DNA from: Bradysia coprophila
Taxonomy: Eukaryota > Arthropoda > Insecta > Diptera > Sciaridae
Assembly: GCF_014529535.1 (NCBI RefSeq)
Contig: NW_023503307.1
Location: 2,411,739 to 2,475,738 of the forward strand
Reading direction: 5' to 3'
Length of the DNA: 64,000 nucleotides
Both the position numbers and the translations under genes were made by a program. Positions within the stretch are counted from its first letter, which is position 1; every line of letters starts with the position of its first letter. Shown in pieces: positions 34,401 through 46,018 of this stretch. Below the pieces are notes generated by a model, which was given only the letters and a program-made list of their open reading frames with translations, made no database searches and was not told the DNA's origin.

Positions 34401-37400
34401 AAATTCCAATGGGAAATGCGTCCGATTTTGGTCTTCTGTTTTTCAGTAGAATCCCTCTAAGTAAGATTCTAGTCAGGTATAAATTATTTAAATGAGAGAC
34501 GAGGACATGCACTAACTTTATTGGTGAACAGATTGTTTTAACCTATTTTTCTGCAGTCTTTTCGCATGGCAAATTTGTTTCCATTTTGTATTTAAACGTC
34601 ACCCACAATCCACTTTCCCAGTTCTATTTGTTTGTAAACAATTTAAATTGCAATGATTTTGTTTATATTCTCATTACAGCTTTTATTTTGAAATAACCAA
34701 ATTAAATTCGTAGATTTGATAGCTCTTTACTATGGTGTAGTCGTAGTGATTTTTTGAAAATGTGAAGTTTCACGAAAGGGCTTACTTAAGTTAATTAAAA
34801 TCCCGAAAATCCCTTAAAATTTCCAAAATTTCGGAATTATGGTTTCCGACGTTTTCTGGACGACTGGACGATCATCCGACTTAAAATACTTAAGATATTT
34901 AAAAAAAAACAAAAACAAATAACAAGGCCATAAAAACCACTTCAGGGCAGCAAGTTGCCTAGAAAATTTGTAAACAAAAAAAATAGCAAAAGAAAATCGT
35001 TTTGATCTAGAAAATTTAATTTTCGAGGAGCCGGATCTACGAAGGGTTTCTGACTGGGCAGAAAACCGAATTGCACGCATCATGGGTTCTTGAGGGACTA
35101 GGTTAACGATTACATTTCAATGCAAAATCTTTCGAGAAATATTTGTTAAGGAACCGAATGTTCCGAATGAATATGACTTTAGCACGTTTTCAAGTTTTAA
35201 GGATAGTCTTTTTATTCACTAATCGACCTTTAACCTTATTCTCCTAGACAACTTGCTAAGCAGGTGGGTCAAGACGTTCCAAAAATCACTATACAGTTAC
35301 TTTACAGTTATATTTTTGGTGTATGACTATCTAGAAATACTTACTTAACACTCATTTGTTAGTGATAGCAACCGTTTCCATAGAACGATTTTATGACTAT
35401 TTTCTCGAGAGTTACTTCTGCTTGAGACTTATGATATCTCGATAATTACAATATCTGATCAGCACTCTGTATATTATCGTCTTAAAGTCTTAGAGCTTCT
35501 TCAAAGACACCAATTTGCAGTTAGGAAGTACTTCCTCTTTCACACGTATTTTAGAATTTTGAAACCTCGAGAATTACAGATGCTCCAATTGTTATAATTT
35601 TCTAATTTTATGGTTATTCCATTATTTGATTATTTAAAAAAAAATTGTTAATGTTACTGAAACGTAAAGTACATGAAGTTAATTGATGTTGGGATGCAAA
35701 GACTCTATGGAGCTGAATTAGGTCAGCTTTATAAGTGATCTTGAATCTAACCAACTAACTAACGAGATGCATTTTTTTAAATCTTTCAGATGGTTTCTCT
35801 TCCGATACTCACCGCTTTCGGATTAATATTTAAAGATAAATTGTCGGGAATGGGAATGCCTGTTAAAGATATTTCGACGATTACAAGTACCAATTCAGCA
35901 TGTAGCATGCTTATAGGCGTAGTAAATGGACCGCTGTTAAAAAATTTTGGTTACAGAAAAGTTGCTTTAACGGCTGGTTTAATGTTCACAACGGGAATCG
36001 CCTTGACTGCATTTGCAAATAATTTTTGCCAATTTATTCTAAGTTACAGTATTTTAACGGGTATGTTAACCCGAGCTTTTAATTTTAATTTTATTGCAAT
36101 GAAAAACTTACGGTTCTCGTTTTGATTCAGCCTCAGGATTTGGTCTTATTAATTCATCATTTTCATTAGCGCTAAACACATATTTTCGTAAGAAACGTAG
36201 CAGAGCTGCTGGTACATCTGTAACAATTACCGGATTGGGCCCAGTATTATATCCACCGTTAATAACAGTCTTGTTAAGCTACTACGGAGTACAAGACTGT
36301 GTTCTCATTTTGGCATGTCTTAGTTTACATGTTGTAGTAGCTGCACTCCTTCTGCAACCGATCAAATATCATCTGATTCACCAGCCGACTGACGAGGAGT
36401 TGGCAGGTTTAAATGATACCTCAAATGCTCCAACTGAAGCTGCAACATTAAAACCAAATGGAATTGATAGTAATAGTCGGTGTGCTTTTCTTCGCCATAA
36501 ATATTTAGATTAAATTAATTGTTTCTAATCGCAGTCACTGTAGGACAGACTTTGGCACCAATACCAAACGCAATCGAAAATAATTCGATGACGGACAAAA
36601 TGAACGAACTGGAGCGTTACCGGTTTTTTGGATTCGACAATTCGATGGATAGGCCGAATGAGTTGAGGAATGGTACGAGTTATACAAAGGACGATACTGA
36701 TCCGAAATTGGCGACGAGTCTCAAAAATGTGTAAGTCACTTTAGATGCCATACGAATGACTTAAAATTTGCACTGAAATGAGAACTTTATCAGTCAAATT
36801 AGTTGGCAGCCGATGCCAAATATTTATTCTAAGTTTTAGTCGACGATGCGCAACCGTTCTAGGCAAACGTTCTTTTTTTTCTGTAAGCTTAACACGGAAC
36901 GACGCAAAACTAATATAGAACAAGAAGATTTTCGCTTAATTGTAGATGTAATGTTCATCCGAAAAGTGTGTACATATTATAACATGTTGTTGTACAACAG
37001 TCCAATTCACTCGGAATCAGGTTTAATTAGATTAGATTTATTTAAATAGAAATTACACAGACAAAGCAATGGCCTCAGTTTACTTCGTTCATTATAACAA
37101 GTAACAATTCGATTAAAATTTCAATTCGAATTCACAAAACTGTTAAACAAAATACAAGATTCAGCAGATGACTAAAAGGGTACATTCAAAAACAACATCC
37201 ACATTACAGTAAAGCTCGGATAAGTATACCGTGTTATAAAGAAACCAGTTTGTCCCGAAAGTTCAGCTCGGGTCAGGTAGTTTTTGAAAAAGAACTAGTC
37301 ATCTGACATGAACCTGGTTTTATACAATGCTTTAATATCACCTGCCAGGTCAGGTTCGACCTGATTTAGATTTCAGACCCAGCCGAAATTGATTCTGAGC

Positions 37401-39374
37401 ATTACTTCTTAGGTTCCTGCCAGACTAAAAAAAATGTTCTCTCCATGTTCCGGGAGCAGTGGGAGCAGATTTCAAATACTTCGAAAAACATGGCCGTTCT
37501 TTTCGAATATCTCCAAAAAAGCCGAAAGGGCGGTAGCTAATTTAAGGATCAATTATCCTAGTTTTTCAATCTTTTCAACAATTTTCTTACTCACATTGTG
37601 CGATATGCGAATCCCAGCATTCAGTTTATTTACTGAAACATTTTTTAATAAAACAATGTCGACGTAGGTATAATAGTTAGATAATTTATTTATTATTTCA
37701 TTCATTTTCGAAAAATTAAATTTAAAATATTTGTACCGTTTGTTTTTCTAAATGTGTGAATGTTGTGATCATTGAGATAGATAAAGTACATGTGTATGTG
37801 CGGCATGCTTTTAGATCGAGAGAGGCCATTCTGAGGTAAATAAATCATAACGTAGTTTATGTAATTGCTAATCGGCAATTTTATCAGTTCAAATTCAAAG
37901 TCAAACTAGTTTTATTCGCGTATAAAAATAAATTGCTGATAACGCCGTCAGCTGAGCGGAGTTGTATACATGATACAACAAAAAGAGCCACAATGATTGA
38001 TACTAAGAATCTGTTGCATCGTTTTGTATAAGAAAATTGGAATGAAAGTCTGAAAATCTATTCCTTCTAAATTTTTAACGTCTTAATGCATTGTTGTTGT
38101 AGAGTCAGACTTCGTTCTGGTCTTATGGTAAAAGATGAATAGTGGAGTGGATGCTTGCTTCATTGAAAAAGTAGTAGATCCACATCCTCTTGGTTAGTAT
38201 TAGTTCATAAATGGAAACTTATAATTTATGTCAAAGAAATGAAGACTCACTCGGTAGCAACGACATCAGTGAATATACACGGCAGAGTAAAGTTTCAACT
38301 TTTTGTGTTGCTCCTTCCTCAAGTTAATGCTAAAAAAATGTTTTGACCACCCTCTGACATCACATGACATTTAGACACATTACACTCAAAATCGATTTTA
38401 TTTTTTAAGAAAATGGCAAACACCCGTTCGCTAGAATTGAATGACGAATCGAATGAGCTATAACTCAATAATATCGGAGATAGCTTGTTTTCCAAGTGGT
38501 CGAAAAATTGGCGAATTGACTCTTACCGTTTTCAAAAAATGAAATAAAATTGTTTCCTCTACTTCCAGGTCACCCGAAGACGAAACCCAGCCGCCACCGA
38601 AAACATCAATGCTGTCAGGCGTAGTGCGTATCTTCGACTTAGATTTACTAAAAGACCTTCGATTCATAAACATTATTGCTGGTACGGCAATAGCAACATT
38701 TGCAGAGCTAAGTTTTGGTAACCTAATACCATTCATACTCAGTGATATGACCTTCTCAAACATTGAAATTGCTACATTTTTATCAACGCAATCAATAGCT
38801 GACATAGCTTCTCGCTTTTTATCGCCATTCATTGGCGACTACTTAGCGATTCCAACTCGAGTCATGTACCTAGTTGGTTTGTCGTTGTTGATCGTATTTA
38901 GAACGAGTGAGTTAGTTGTTTTATCAGAACAAAAAGGGGTCTGGCGCATTATTGACATTTTCATACCGACTCATGATTGCAGGTGTCTTACTTTGTGACA
39001 ATTTGACAAAACTACTTATTATTGCCGCCTGTATTGGAGTTGCTAAAGGAATAAGGACTGTGTACATAATTCTTGTGATCCCAAATTATGTGACGATCAA
39101 TAAGTTGGCTTCAGCTCTAGGTATTCGAATGGTATCGAACGGTCTAGTGGTATTGTGTTTGGGACCGTTAGTCGGTAAGTTCATTGGTTTCTGCAGCTTT
39201 GATATCTATAATCACTTCCGTTTGTACATTTTTCTAGGTTGGATTCGAGATTTTACCGGCAGTTATGTTATCTGCATTGTTTTTATGAATTGCCTTACTT
39301 TAACGTGTATCATCATGTGGGGTACAGAGATATTGTATTATAGGTTTAAATATAAGCCCAGTAAAAAAGTTTAG
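31407..39374 (+). CDS. Monocarboxylate-transporter-like protein (SLC16/MFS), paralogue A, 7 exons
   Basis: Exons 31407-31490, 35790-36060, 36131-36469, 36535-36730, 38569-38906, 38983-39174, 39238-39374 join in phase (0,1,1,2,1,1) to 490 residues. SLC16 proteins carry lactate-like monocarboxylates or related solutes across the plasma membrane with 12 helices. Family marks: PPDGGWGWMIVFAQAL (residues 11-26), the first-helix signature; FGLIFKDKL and the helix 2 region; NFGYRK between helices 2 and 3; RSRAAGTSVTITGLGPVLYPP (helix 5); a polar central loop (about 180-275) between helices 6 and 7; IFDLDLLKD before helix 7; SRFLSPFIGD and GIRTVYIILVIP in the C-half. The start ATG follows stops and fits the short N-terminus of the family. 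Exon 3 uses a non-ideal donor (GATA|GTAATA). The substrate cannot be told. Convergent with paralogue B. Confidence 0.85.
32105..32262. mobile_element. Palindromic MITE in SLC16-A intron 1
   Basis: About 40-bp arms: TGTACACACACGGAATTTTG then AAAACCGACACATTTTCTGT, facing its near-exact inverse ending CAAAATTCCGCGAGTGTACA. The interior of about 75 bp has no coding. No other copy was seen in the window. Confidence 0.7.
33071..33360 (+). pseudogene. hAT transposase C-terminal fragment, frameshifted
   Basis: The first frame (33071-33216) has LADLVADPLLLWKTHEGSFP-like sequence then GALAKYCFP, matching the hAT dimerisation region (WWK.HE..FP.L..LA...). A change of frame at about 33217 gives SSSAPEIHFSETGYLVNKK, then DPLTVEKIIFIHDNF and a stop at 33358-33360, the usual SS..SER.FS.AG...NKKR..L.P..VE...FLHDN end of zBED-type hAT transposases. 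The upstream catalytic part is missing. Non-functional remnant. Confidence 0.7.
33731..33935 (-). pseudogene. Penelope-like element endonuclease fragment
   Basis: The minus-strand peptide contains ERLEDHKGNVRRYEYNKSAV, then ARHAIRNKKRKINW and a segment with R...E...I spacing (RSIKEGLAIQQYEGP) before a stop. It resembles the end of the GIY-YIG endonuclease domain of Penelope-like retroelements (R..EH...SA.A.H....H.I.W...). The tail near 33560-33610 (CTGAAGAAGG, then CGTTTCCGAAAGCTCGGAGA) also looks like such an element's end. No reverse transcriptase remains. Confidence 0.45.
36731..38568 (+). other. Intron 4 of SLC16-A
   Basis: 1.84 kb from AATGT|GTAAGTC to CTTCCAG|GTC, splitting the central cytosolic loop region. 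It has a single P4 end (about 38279). The remainder is AT-rich with no coding signal. Confidence 0.7.
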
Positions 39375-41704
39375 ATTTTTTTTAGTTTTATTTTTACAAA
39401 ATAATTATCGGTAATATCTTACTAAAGTTGCGAGGGGACCGGCCATCACATGAATTACATGCAGAAAAAAGGTTTTACAATAAGTCACAGTCATGGTTTT
39501 CCGAGGGGTAACCGACTCGAGTAATTGACTACACACCCTTAATGGAATTGCCGGAGTATCCGGTAAATAAATGTAATTGATGGAAATTTCCTCCAGTCAA
39601 TACCTTATAATTCCATCAATTGCTTGTATTTCCTAGGGTTCCCATTGGTCCTCTTTTTAGAGAACATGTCCTCTTTTTTCGTCTCGTTCTTCTTTTTTAC
39701 AAACATTCTAAGAACATCACTTTTTTGATGAAAACGTCCTCTGTGACCTCTTTTTTTCAGGTCTTCTTCTTTTTTAAGTAAATTTGATGCAGCTCATACC
39801 TAAAGAACGAAAAATTTTCGCTTCTCTGTCAGAGAATCTCCGAAAGGTAATACAACGAAATCTTATTCTCATAAAAAAAAAATTACACGCTCCGCTCGCA
39901 TTGAAAGTATAAAATAGCGTAGCGCTGTGTGAGATACCAAGGATCACGCAAAGGTAAAACGAAGTCTGAGTTTAGGTAATATGGAGTGGATGTTATCACT
40001 GAGAAGGAATCCAAAAGAATATCAGGACGACTTCAGTGCATATTGCACAGAGCATTTTTGAATATTTTTGTTTTCAGCATGAACTGTCGTCACGTTATCC
40101 CTAAAGTACCTAAATTTTTGTACTATTGCTGTTAGACTTCCAACCACTACCGATTACAACCCCAATAAGTTTTCGATCGGCCTCTCTGTGGACAGGATGA
40201 CATATGTATCAGTAAACAATATCCGACAAAGCTGAACAAAACCAAATCTTCACTCCCTAACACTTCGGCTACGAACATTACAGACATAATTAAAGATGTA
40301 ATGGTCAGGCCAGCAAGAATGATGTCAGCGACGGTTAATTAAAACAGCCAAATCAGTTAATCTCATATTGTTTATTCACAAGTGTGTGCGCATCACGGAC
40401 ATTCTTCCGGTTTAATATTTTCACCCCACTTGTTTTGCAAATTACATATCCATATAGAGTACAGCCCTCTTGACTGTTCCGTGGAGGCTGGCCTATGATT
40501 CGTCCACAATTATGTAAACGGAACTCGGTTTACAGGATAAATGTGTGAGAATATATTTCACGGTTCCAAAGCCGATCCAAAGCTAATCCAGAACAGATAC
40601 GATCCAATCAAATCCAAAGGAGAACTATGTAGAAATTGTTGAAGCAAAAAAAATGATGTTCACTTAATCGACATTTTACATCGAACAGTCAAACCGTGAC
40701 ACTTGTCAAATTAGTCAACGAAAAAATAGTCATTTATGTAACGAGACTTAAAAAATGGAAGTTGCAAAATTCGAGATGATTAGTTAATGTAAAGTATAAT
40801 TGTAACATGAGAATACTGGTGCTGAAAAATGGACTTTTCATTCAAGTCTAGATGATGATAATGATGAAGATCCATTGGGTAGTGGCGTGGAAAATTGTAC
40901 GTTCGACTTCTATTTTGATGATAGCCCTGGGGGAAACGATGAAGAGGAAAGCTTTGCATCGGATTCGGATTTTCATGACGACAGCTACTCAACGTCGGGT
41001 GCGGATACAGAGGCCGAAAATGAGAACCCACTACCTAAAGGTAAGGCTACTCGTCTTTCTATTTCGCGTAGCAGGTGTATATTATGTACAGGAAATTCTT
41101 TTTTCGTAAGGTGTACTTTTCCTTATTTCTATAAAGTATTTCTTATGAGAGTAGACTACCCGGTAGTTTCACATTTAGGGTTGATCATTCATATTTCATC
41201 TATTTCATAGAATACACCAGCGCCGTGTCTAGCCTAATCAGCCTGGGACCATTTTGACCCTTTTCGTTTGGATTTTCCAGCCTCATTTTTGTCAGCAAAT
41301 AAGTAAATGATGGATGACACATCTTATTAGTCAGTCAGTAGCTCCTCCGGGTGCACACAAAAAGTACATTTTCAAGCGAGTCGCAAAAGTATTACAAACG
41401 GCCGAGAAAGTTACTTCCACGGCTGCAAGTATATCTCGGTATGAGCCGTACCAAAATAGTATATTTTCGGCCGGAAAATCTTTCTGAGAACAATTTAATT
41501 TCAATCGGCGTAGAACAGAGTGTGTCGCAAACATTTATTGGTTTCTTTCAGTAAAATGATCTTCTAATTTTACAATAAGTCACAGGCGGATGAAAATGCC
41601 ATACATAATGACTGCATCTGGTAAGATCCACTTACCACTTATCAACTTGTTCCTTATGTACCCAAAATGTGCACTGAAGATGATGTAAATATAAACATCG
41701 AAAC
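39375..41704. other. Between convergent SLC16 genes, left part
   Basis: Contains a transposon-like end (CTAGGGTTCCCATTGGTCCT at about 39633), and a ~80-bp repeat (40716-40797, AGTCATTTATGTAACGAGAC ... GATGATTAGTTAAT) that recurs at 46728-46806 in the same orientation. A possible acidic exon follows at 40806-41040. No clear polyadenylation signal for SLC16-A was found close to its stop. Confidence 0.4.
40806..41040 (+). CDS. Possible orphan acidic exon
   Basis: Open frame ending at a good donor (CCTAAAG|GTAAGG). It encodes a very acidic peptide with SSLDDDNDEDPLGSG, FDFYFDDSPGGNDEEES, DSDFHDDSYSTSGAD and EAENENPLPK. There is no in-frame ATG at the start and no obvious acceptor, so the beginning is unknown. 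Codon use and composition look protein-like. It may be an exon of a gene captured by a transposon or an exon of a gene not otherwise visible. Function unknown. Confidence 0.3.
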
Positions 41705-42365
41705 CAGGGCCTATTTTTTAGAATATTTTAAAGAATTTCTAGAATTTTAAGAATATTATAGAAAATTTTAGAATTTTTAGAAAATTGTAGAAAATTTTAT
41801 AAATTTCTAGAAGTTTTAGAAAAATGTAGAAATTTCTAGAATTTTTAGAAAATTTTAGAAAATTCTAGAAAATTTTAGAAATTTCTAGAATATTGAAGAA
41901 AATTTCGAGAAAACGTCTGAAAATAAATGGATAATAACGTGGATTATATTTTGCTCGTTATATTTATTGTAATTTGGACGACTTTTTCTTATATACTTAA
42001 ATGAGAAAGAAATTCACTGATGTACTAAGAGGGAAACTTTCCCAACAAACCAGGGCCTATTTTTTAGAATATTTTAAAGAATTTCTAGAATTTTAAGAAT
42101 ATTATAGAAAATTTTAGAATTTTTAGAAAATTGTAGAAAATTTTAGAAATTTCTAGAAGTTTTAGAAAAATGTAGAAATTTCTAGAATTTTTAGAAAATT
42201 TTAGAAAATTCTAGAAAATTTTAGAAATTTCTAGAATATTGAAGAAAATTTCGAGAAAACGTCTGAAAATAAATGGATAATAACGTGGATTATATTTTGC
42301 TCGTTATATTTATTGTAATTTGGACGACTTTTTCTTATATACTTAAATGAGAAAGAAATTCATTG
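41705..42365 (+). repeat. Tandem duplication (346-bp step) of the hAT left end
   Basis: CAGGGCCTATTTTTTAGAAT starts at 41705 and again at 42051. About 310 bp of the two units match with very few differences (for example TTTTATAAATTTC against TTTTAGAAATTTC). Each unit holds several TTCTAGAA palindromes. The near identity points to a recent event. Confidence 0.92.
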
Positions 42366-43466
42366 AGAAATTAGGAAAAATTATAAAGGCCACTTCAGGG
42401 GAACCGCGATCAATGGATTATTTATTGCAGAAAATTTCAATTGCGATACAAAGAGGCAACGCTGCGTGTATTTTGGGGACTTTGGGAACGGATAGAGTAG
42501 ATGATTTTTATGTTTTGTAACCTTTGATTTTTGAAAAGATCGTTTTTTTACGGGCTGCATCATTGTGAGCAGCCTTTTTTTTCGCATATTTAAATAAAGA
42601 GAACTTCATGTTAATCAATAAATGAAATTAAAAAAAAAAAAAAAAAAAAACTTAAATGAAATATTCTTAAAAATCACTTTCATATTCTCGAACAGAATAG
42701 AAAGGGTGCTATGCAATGGTAACTACGGTCATAGTCTTGAATTTAACTTTCATGTCGTTTCCAGCCATTGAAATGCCTAAAAACTGAAATAAATAAAATT
42801 GGAGAAGGCAAAAACTTCCAAACTAACAGAGATTGCATGCTACCTATCAAGGCTAACGTTTAGTGATTTCATTTGACTTGAAACGGAGATGCTGTTTCAA
42901 CCTCAGAGTGTGATGGTGGTCACAGTCACAGGACACTGTAGGTCTGCCCATCTTCAGTTGCTTCCATCACACTCGTTCACCCGACATCACTAAACCTTAA
43001 TTGAACTAGTATTTGAAGTATACTTAAAAAATGTTAGTCTGACGATAAAAATTGGAACATTTTTGGAAAGCTACTATGAAAGTGATCCAAATCGTAACAC
43101 AACAAACCAGTAGAACAAGCAATCAGCATTTGAATTGCTCTCAAAAATCAAACGGAAAAATCCAGTGACGGAAATCGTGAAAAACATTTTACTGAACGAA
43201 ATAAGTTTGACTGGAAACATGTAATAAAATTAGTAGAAGTAAACCTCGTAGTGACTGAATATCGGTCATAAGCCACGTTAATCAATGTTGGGAATTATTC
43301 GGCAAAGTAATTTCATCATATTATGTTTACGAAGGTTGAATAACAACACATTTTTTGTTCAGGAGTTCACAATCTATTCAAAAATCACCCGATACTTTCT
43401 TTAATTAACTTTATTATTCGATCCAAGTGATGATGTTCCGATGTAAAACAGATGCGAAATAGTTAT

Positions 43467-43584
43467 TTATACAACCGAGGGATAAATCCTTTTCTAGGAA
43501 CTAGATGTGTAGATTATCCGCAGGTCGAGTGTGATAATACACATCGTGTGCCTAAAAAAAGCATTTATCCCTCGGTTGTATAAA
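43467..43584. repeat. Hairpin with CAACCGAGGGATAAAT arms
   Basis: TTTATACAACCGAGGGATAA faces TTATCCCTCGGTTGTATAAA exactly, with about 80 bp between, inside the hAT element. Related ends (AGTCATTTACA / CGGTTGTGTAAATGACTG) bound 63822-63924. Confidence 0.7.
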
Positions 43585-45183
43585 ACGTTTTTCGCAAAAG
43601 AGGCAACGGATGGTCCTACTTTTCGTCACTTGTTGCGAAAAAAGAAAATTATTAAAAATACAGTGATAGGCAGAGAAATTTCAGCAGAAATTTGCTCCAG
43701 CTGTTTTCCAGCTGATACAATCGAAACTGTTAATACTTGTTGACATGGTTGAAGCTAACTGCTTCACGCACGAGCGTGATAGTGGTAAAACCATATCAAG
43801 ACTGCTTCTGACTATTTAATTAAATTTTGAACGTTAAAACAAAAAAATTGTTATTTATATAACAAGATAAAACTTTTATCCCGAGCTATGTAATGGATTT
43901 TACATGCTTTTGAAACCTAAAGCAAATTTCTTGTTTTACCTAGTTGTGTAATAAGCCACTTTTGACCCTACGGAAAACAAAAGCATGTCAAACAAATTTT
44001 CAAAAAGAACTGGTACCTATCACGGAAAAAAAAATTTATTTTACAAGACAGCTGAATATTATGTTCCGCATAAATGTACATTTTACATACCTCACTAAGT
44101 GCATCTAAGATGTACATTGTACTGCTACGTTAACAATTGTACATACTTGTCCCGAATTTGTACAGTATAGCAGTATATTTTTCGTTGTTGTGGAACAGTA
44201 CTATTGTACTTTTGAACAGTAATATTGTCTGTTGTGCTGTACTATGTAGAAGATAGAAGAGACTGATGCTTTACTCAGCTGAATATTAATGCATTTTAGT
44301 TGTAAGTACACATTTGTACTTGTCCCGCCTCAAAAACAAAGTTCAGCTGTGCTGAATATAATATTTTTGGGAGTAATTTAAGACTAATTATCAGTCCATG
44401 AAAATTCAAGAAAATTTTAGAATTTCTAGAAAATTCTAGAAAATTTTAGAATTTCTAGAAAATTTTAGAAAATTTTAGAATTTTTAGAAAATTTTAGAAA
44501 ATTTTAGAATTTTTAGAAAATTTTAGAAATCGTTTTCTAAAAAATAGGCCCTGATCGAAACGTCTGCTGAAAAATAGTATTTTCACTTAAAATAACTGGT
44601 CCAATCCGACGAAAATTCCCCGAATCAGCTGATGAATAAGGATCAAGAAGAACACCGAACTCATATTTTTAGTTCTCTCTGAGCAGATCTTGTAAACAGT
44701 TCTAGGGATAGAAATGATGTTTTACTCGCATGCGACCTGTTTTGAATTGATGTATACGAGGCGGAACTACCTCTCTTTTGCTCTTTTTGTTTTTTCTGTT
44801 TTTCAGAATAAAGAGTGTAATAGTTATTTACATTCGACTTTCATCGAAAACACGACTTTTATTCGAATTCACATATTTAGAAAATGTCAAAATGTTCCCC
44901 GCTAACACATAGACAAATTTGTAATCTCTAGGGATTAAATATTGGAAATTGTTCACCTAGAGTTAACAGCGCCGTGTATAAGATACAAATTGATCATATT
45001 GTAGTAGACATAGCAAACTGAGAGACTTCTCTCTCATCAAAAACGAGCGCTGTCAAGAATCGTTGTCGTGTTGTTGCAATATTTTTGTGTGTTACATATT
45101 TTGTGTTTGTTTGGTGCTTAGTTTCGAAATAAATTGATAATTTTTGGTGTTTTTCGTGATTTTCGATGAAAGGCTAATGTAAA

Positions 45184-45410
45184 GGCCATTAAATGGCTCG
45201 AGCCGTTTTGCGCCTCTTGTAATTTAAAATACTATTAAATCACATGGGTCGAAAAACGATTTTTAAAAATTCGAGGTGTATGTGTGAGCTGAGAGGGTAT
45301 TGTAACATGAGAATGCGAGTTTGTTCACCGAAGTTTCATACATACCCTCGAGGCTCACACACACACCGAGAATTTAAAAAAAACTTTTTCGACCCGAGTC
45401 ATTTAATGGC
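45184..45410. mobile_element. Palindromic (foldback) element
   Basis: GCCATTAAATGGCTCGAGCC faces an inverse ending GACCCGAGTCATTTAATGGC. Inner arms (ATTCGAGGTGTATGTGTGAGC / GCTCACACACACACCGAG with an AATT-rich side) also pair, so nearly the whole 227 bp can fold back. No coding. Confidence 0.7.
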
Positions 45411-45673
45411 TTTTATCACATACGCGCGATGTTCGGATGTCAAAATTACTTAACTAGAAGTTTAATCCAAAAATTACGCTTCAGTTCTATGTCGTTGTCT
45501 CGTTTTCGCTTATGTGATAAAATAGAGTACACACTTGTCACTATCAGTCTCGGCAAGCCTCGACTTCTTCGTGACAAGTGGGTAATATATATTACATTTA
45601 CAATGATTCAAAGGCGAATGTAAAATTGTATTCATCATATGAAGAGAACACACTCAGACACAGTACGTGTGTC

Positions 45674-46018
45674 AATTCACGCCGTAAGTGTGCCTTAAAT
45701 TTGAATTTTAAGTGAACGACTCGATGAAAAAGTTAACCAAAAAATACATTTTCATGTGTCGGGGCCGAAAATGAGGGAGTTTCGAGATTTTTCTCGGGTT
45801 TTCGACCCCTTACATGAAAAATTTTTTGAGTGTCTGTTTTGGACGATTGATTTTAGGTACTTTAGGTACTTTAGGTACTCGCGAAATTGCCTAAAAACAA
45901 TCGTCCAAAACAGATACACAAATAACTATTCACCGCTTCATTGTATAAAAATGACGCTACCTTAGAAAGACCTCCGCACTTTCCATTTTGCATTTCGACC
46001 GCACTTACGGCTTGAATT
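45674..46018 (-). mobile_element. MITE family P2, copy 2, with insertion
   Basis: Same ends as 18487-18644 (AATTCACGCCGTAAGTG / CACTTACGGCTTGAATT), opposite orientation. About 190 bp extra in the middle includes its own hairpin (GTTTTGGACGATTG / CAATCGTCCAAAAC) and a GGTACTTTA triplet repeat. Related sequence with TATCTGTTGTGGACG is at 49525-49625. Confidence 0.75.

Larger units (their letters stand above)
32306..34458. mobile_element. Element with long inverted repeats (foldback-like), with transposase remnants inside
   Basis: The first 310 bp (AGAGGGATTCTTCTGAAAAA ... CATCCACACTGAGATATG) is repeated inverted at about 34148-34458; inner sequence (CGGCTCAGCCGAG / CGGCTCGAGCCG) is also partly mirrored. 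A second copy of the GGTCGTGTGAGGTGTCATTAG block is at about 32690. A related single arm is at about 52480-52716. Inside are a hAT transposase C-terminal fragment (33071-33360, plus) and a Penelope-like fragment (33731-33935, minus). The target duplication is unclear. Confidence 0.72.
31491..35789 (+). other. Intron 1 of SLC16-A with nested transposons
   Basis: 4.3 kb from AGT|GTATGTTT to CTTTCAG|ATG. Contains the palindromic MITE at 32105-32262 and the long-inverted-repeat element at 32306-34458. Otherwise AT-rich without coding signal. Confidence 0.7.
41705..44553. mobile_element. 2.85-kb hAT-type element with perfect 8-bp target duplication
   Basis: Ends CAGGGCCTATTTTTTAGAA (41705) and its inverse TTCTAAAAAATAGGCCCTG (to 44553). 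ATCGAAAC flanks both sides (41697-41704 and 44554-44561). Both subterminal parts are arrays of TTCTAGAAAATTTTAGAA-like units. The left end is tandemly duplicated (346-bp step). The interior holds other repeats: an A-run (42629), a block related to 53583-53695 (42865-42985), a hairpin (43467-43584) and a block like 14150-14240 (43905-44000). No transposase frame, so it is non-autonomous. Confidence 0.9.

Noticed and set aside
36519-36734. Separate 71-codon gene starting at 36519
   Set aside because: It is exon 4 of the SLC16-A gene, entered through an acceptor at 36534 in the right phase.
42051-44553. Alternative hAT boundary starting at the second CAGGGCC copy
   Set aside because: The bases before 42051 do not match ATCGAAAC, whereas those before 41705 match exactly, so the outer start is the real end.
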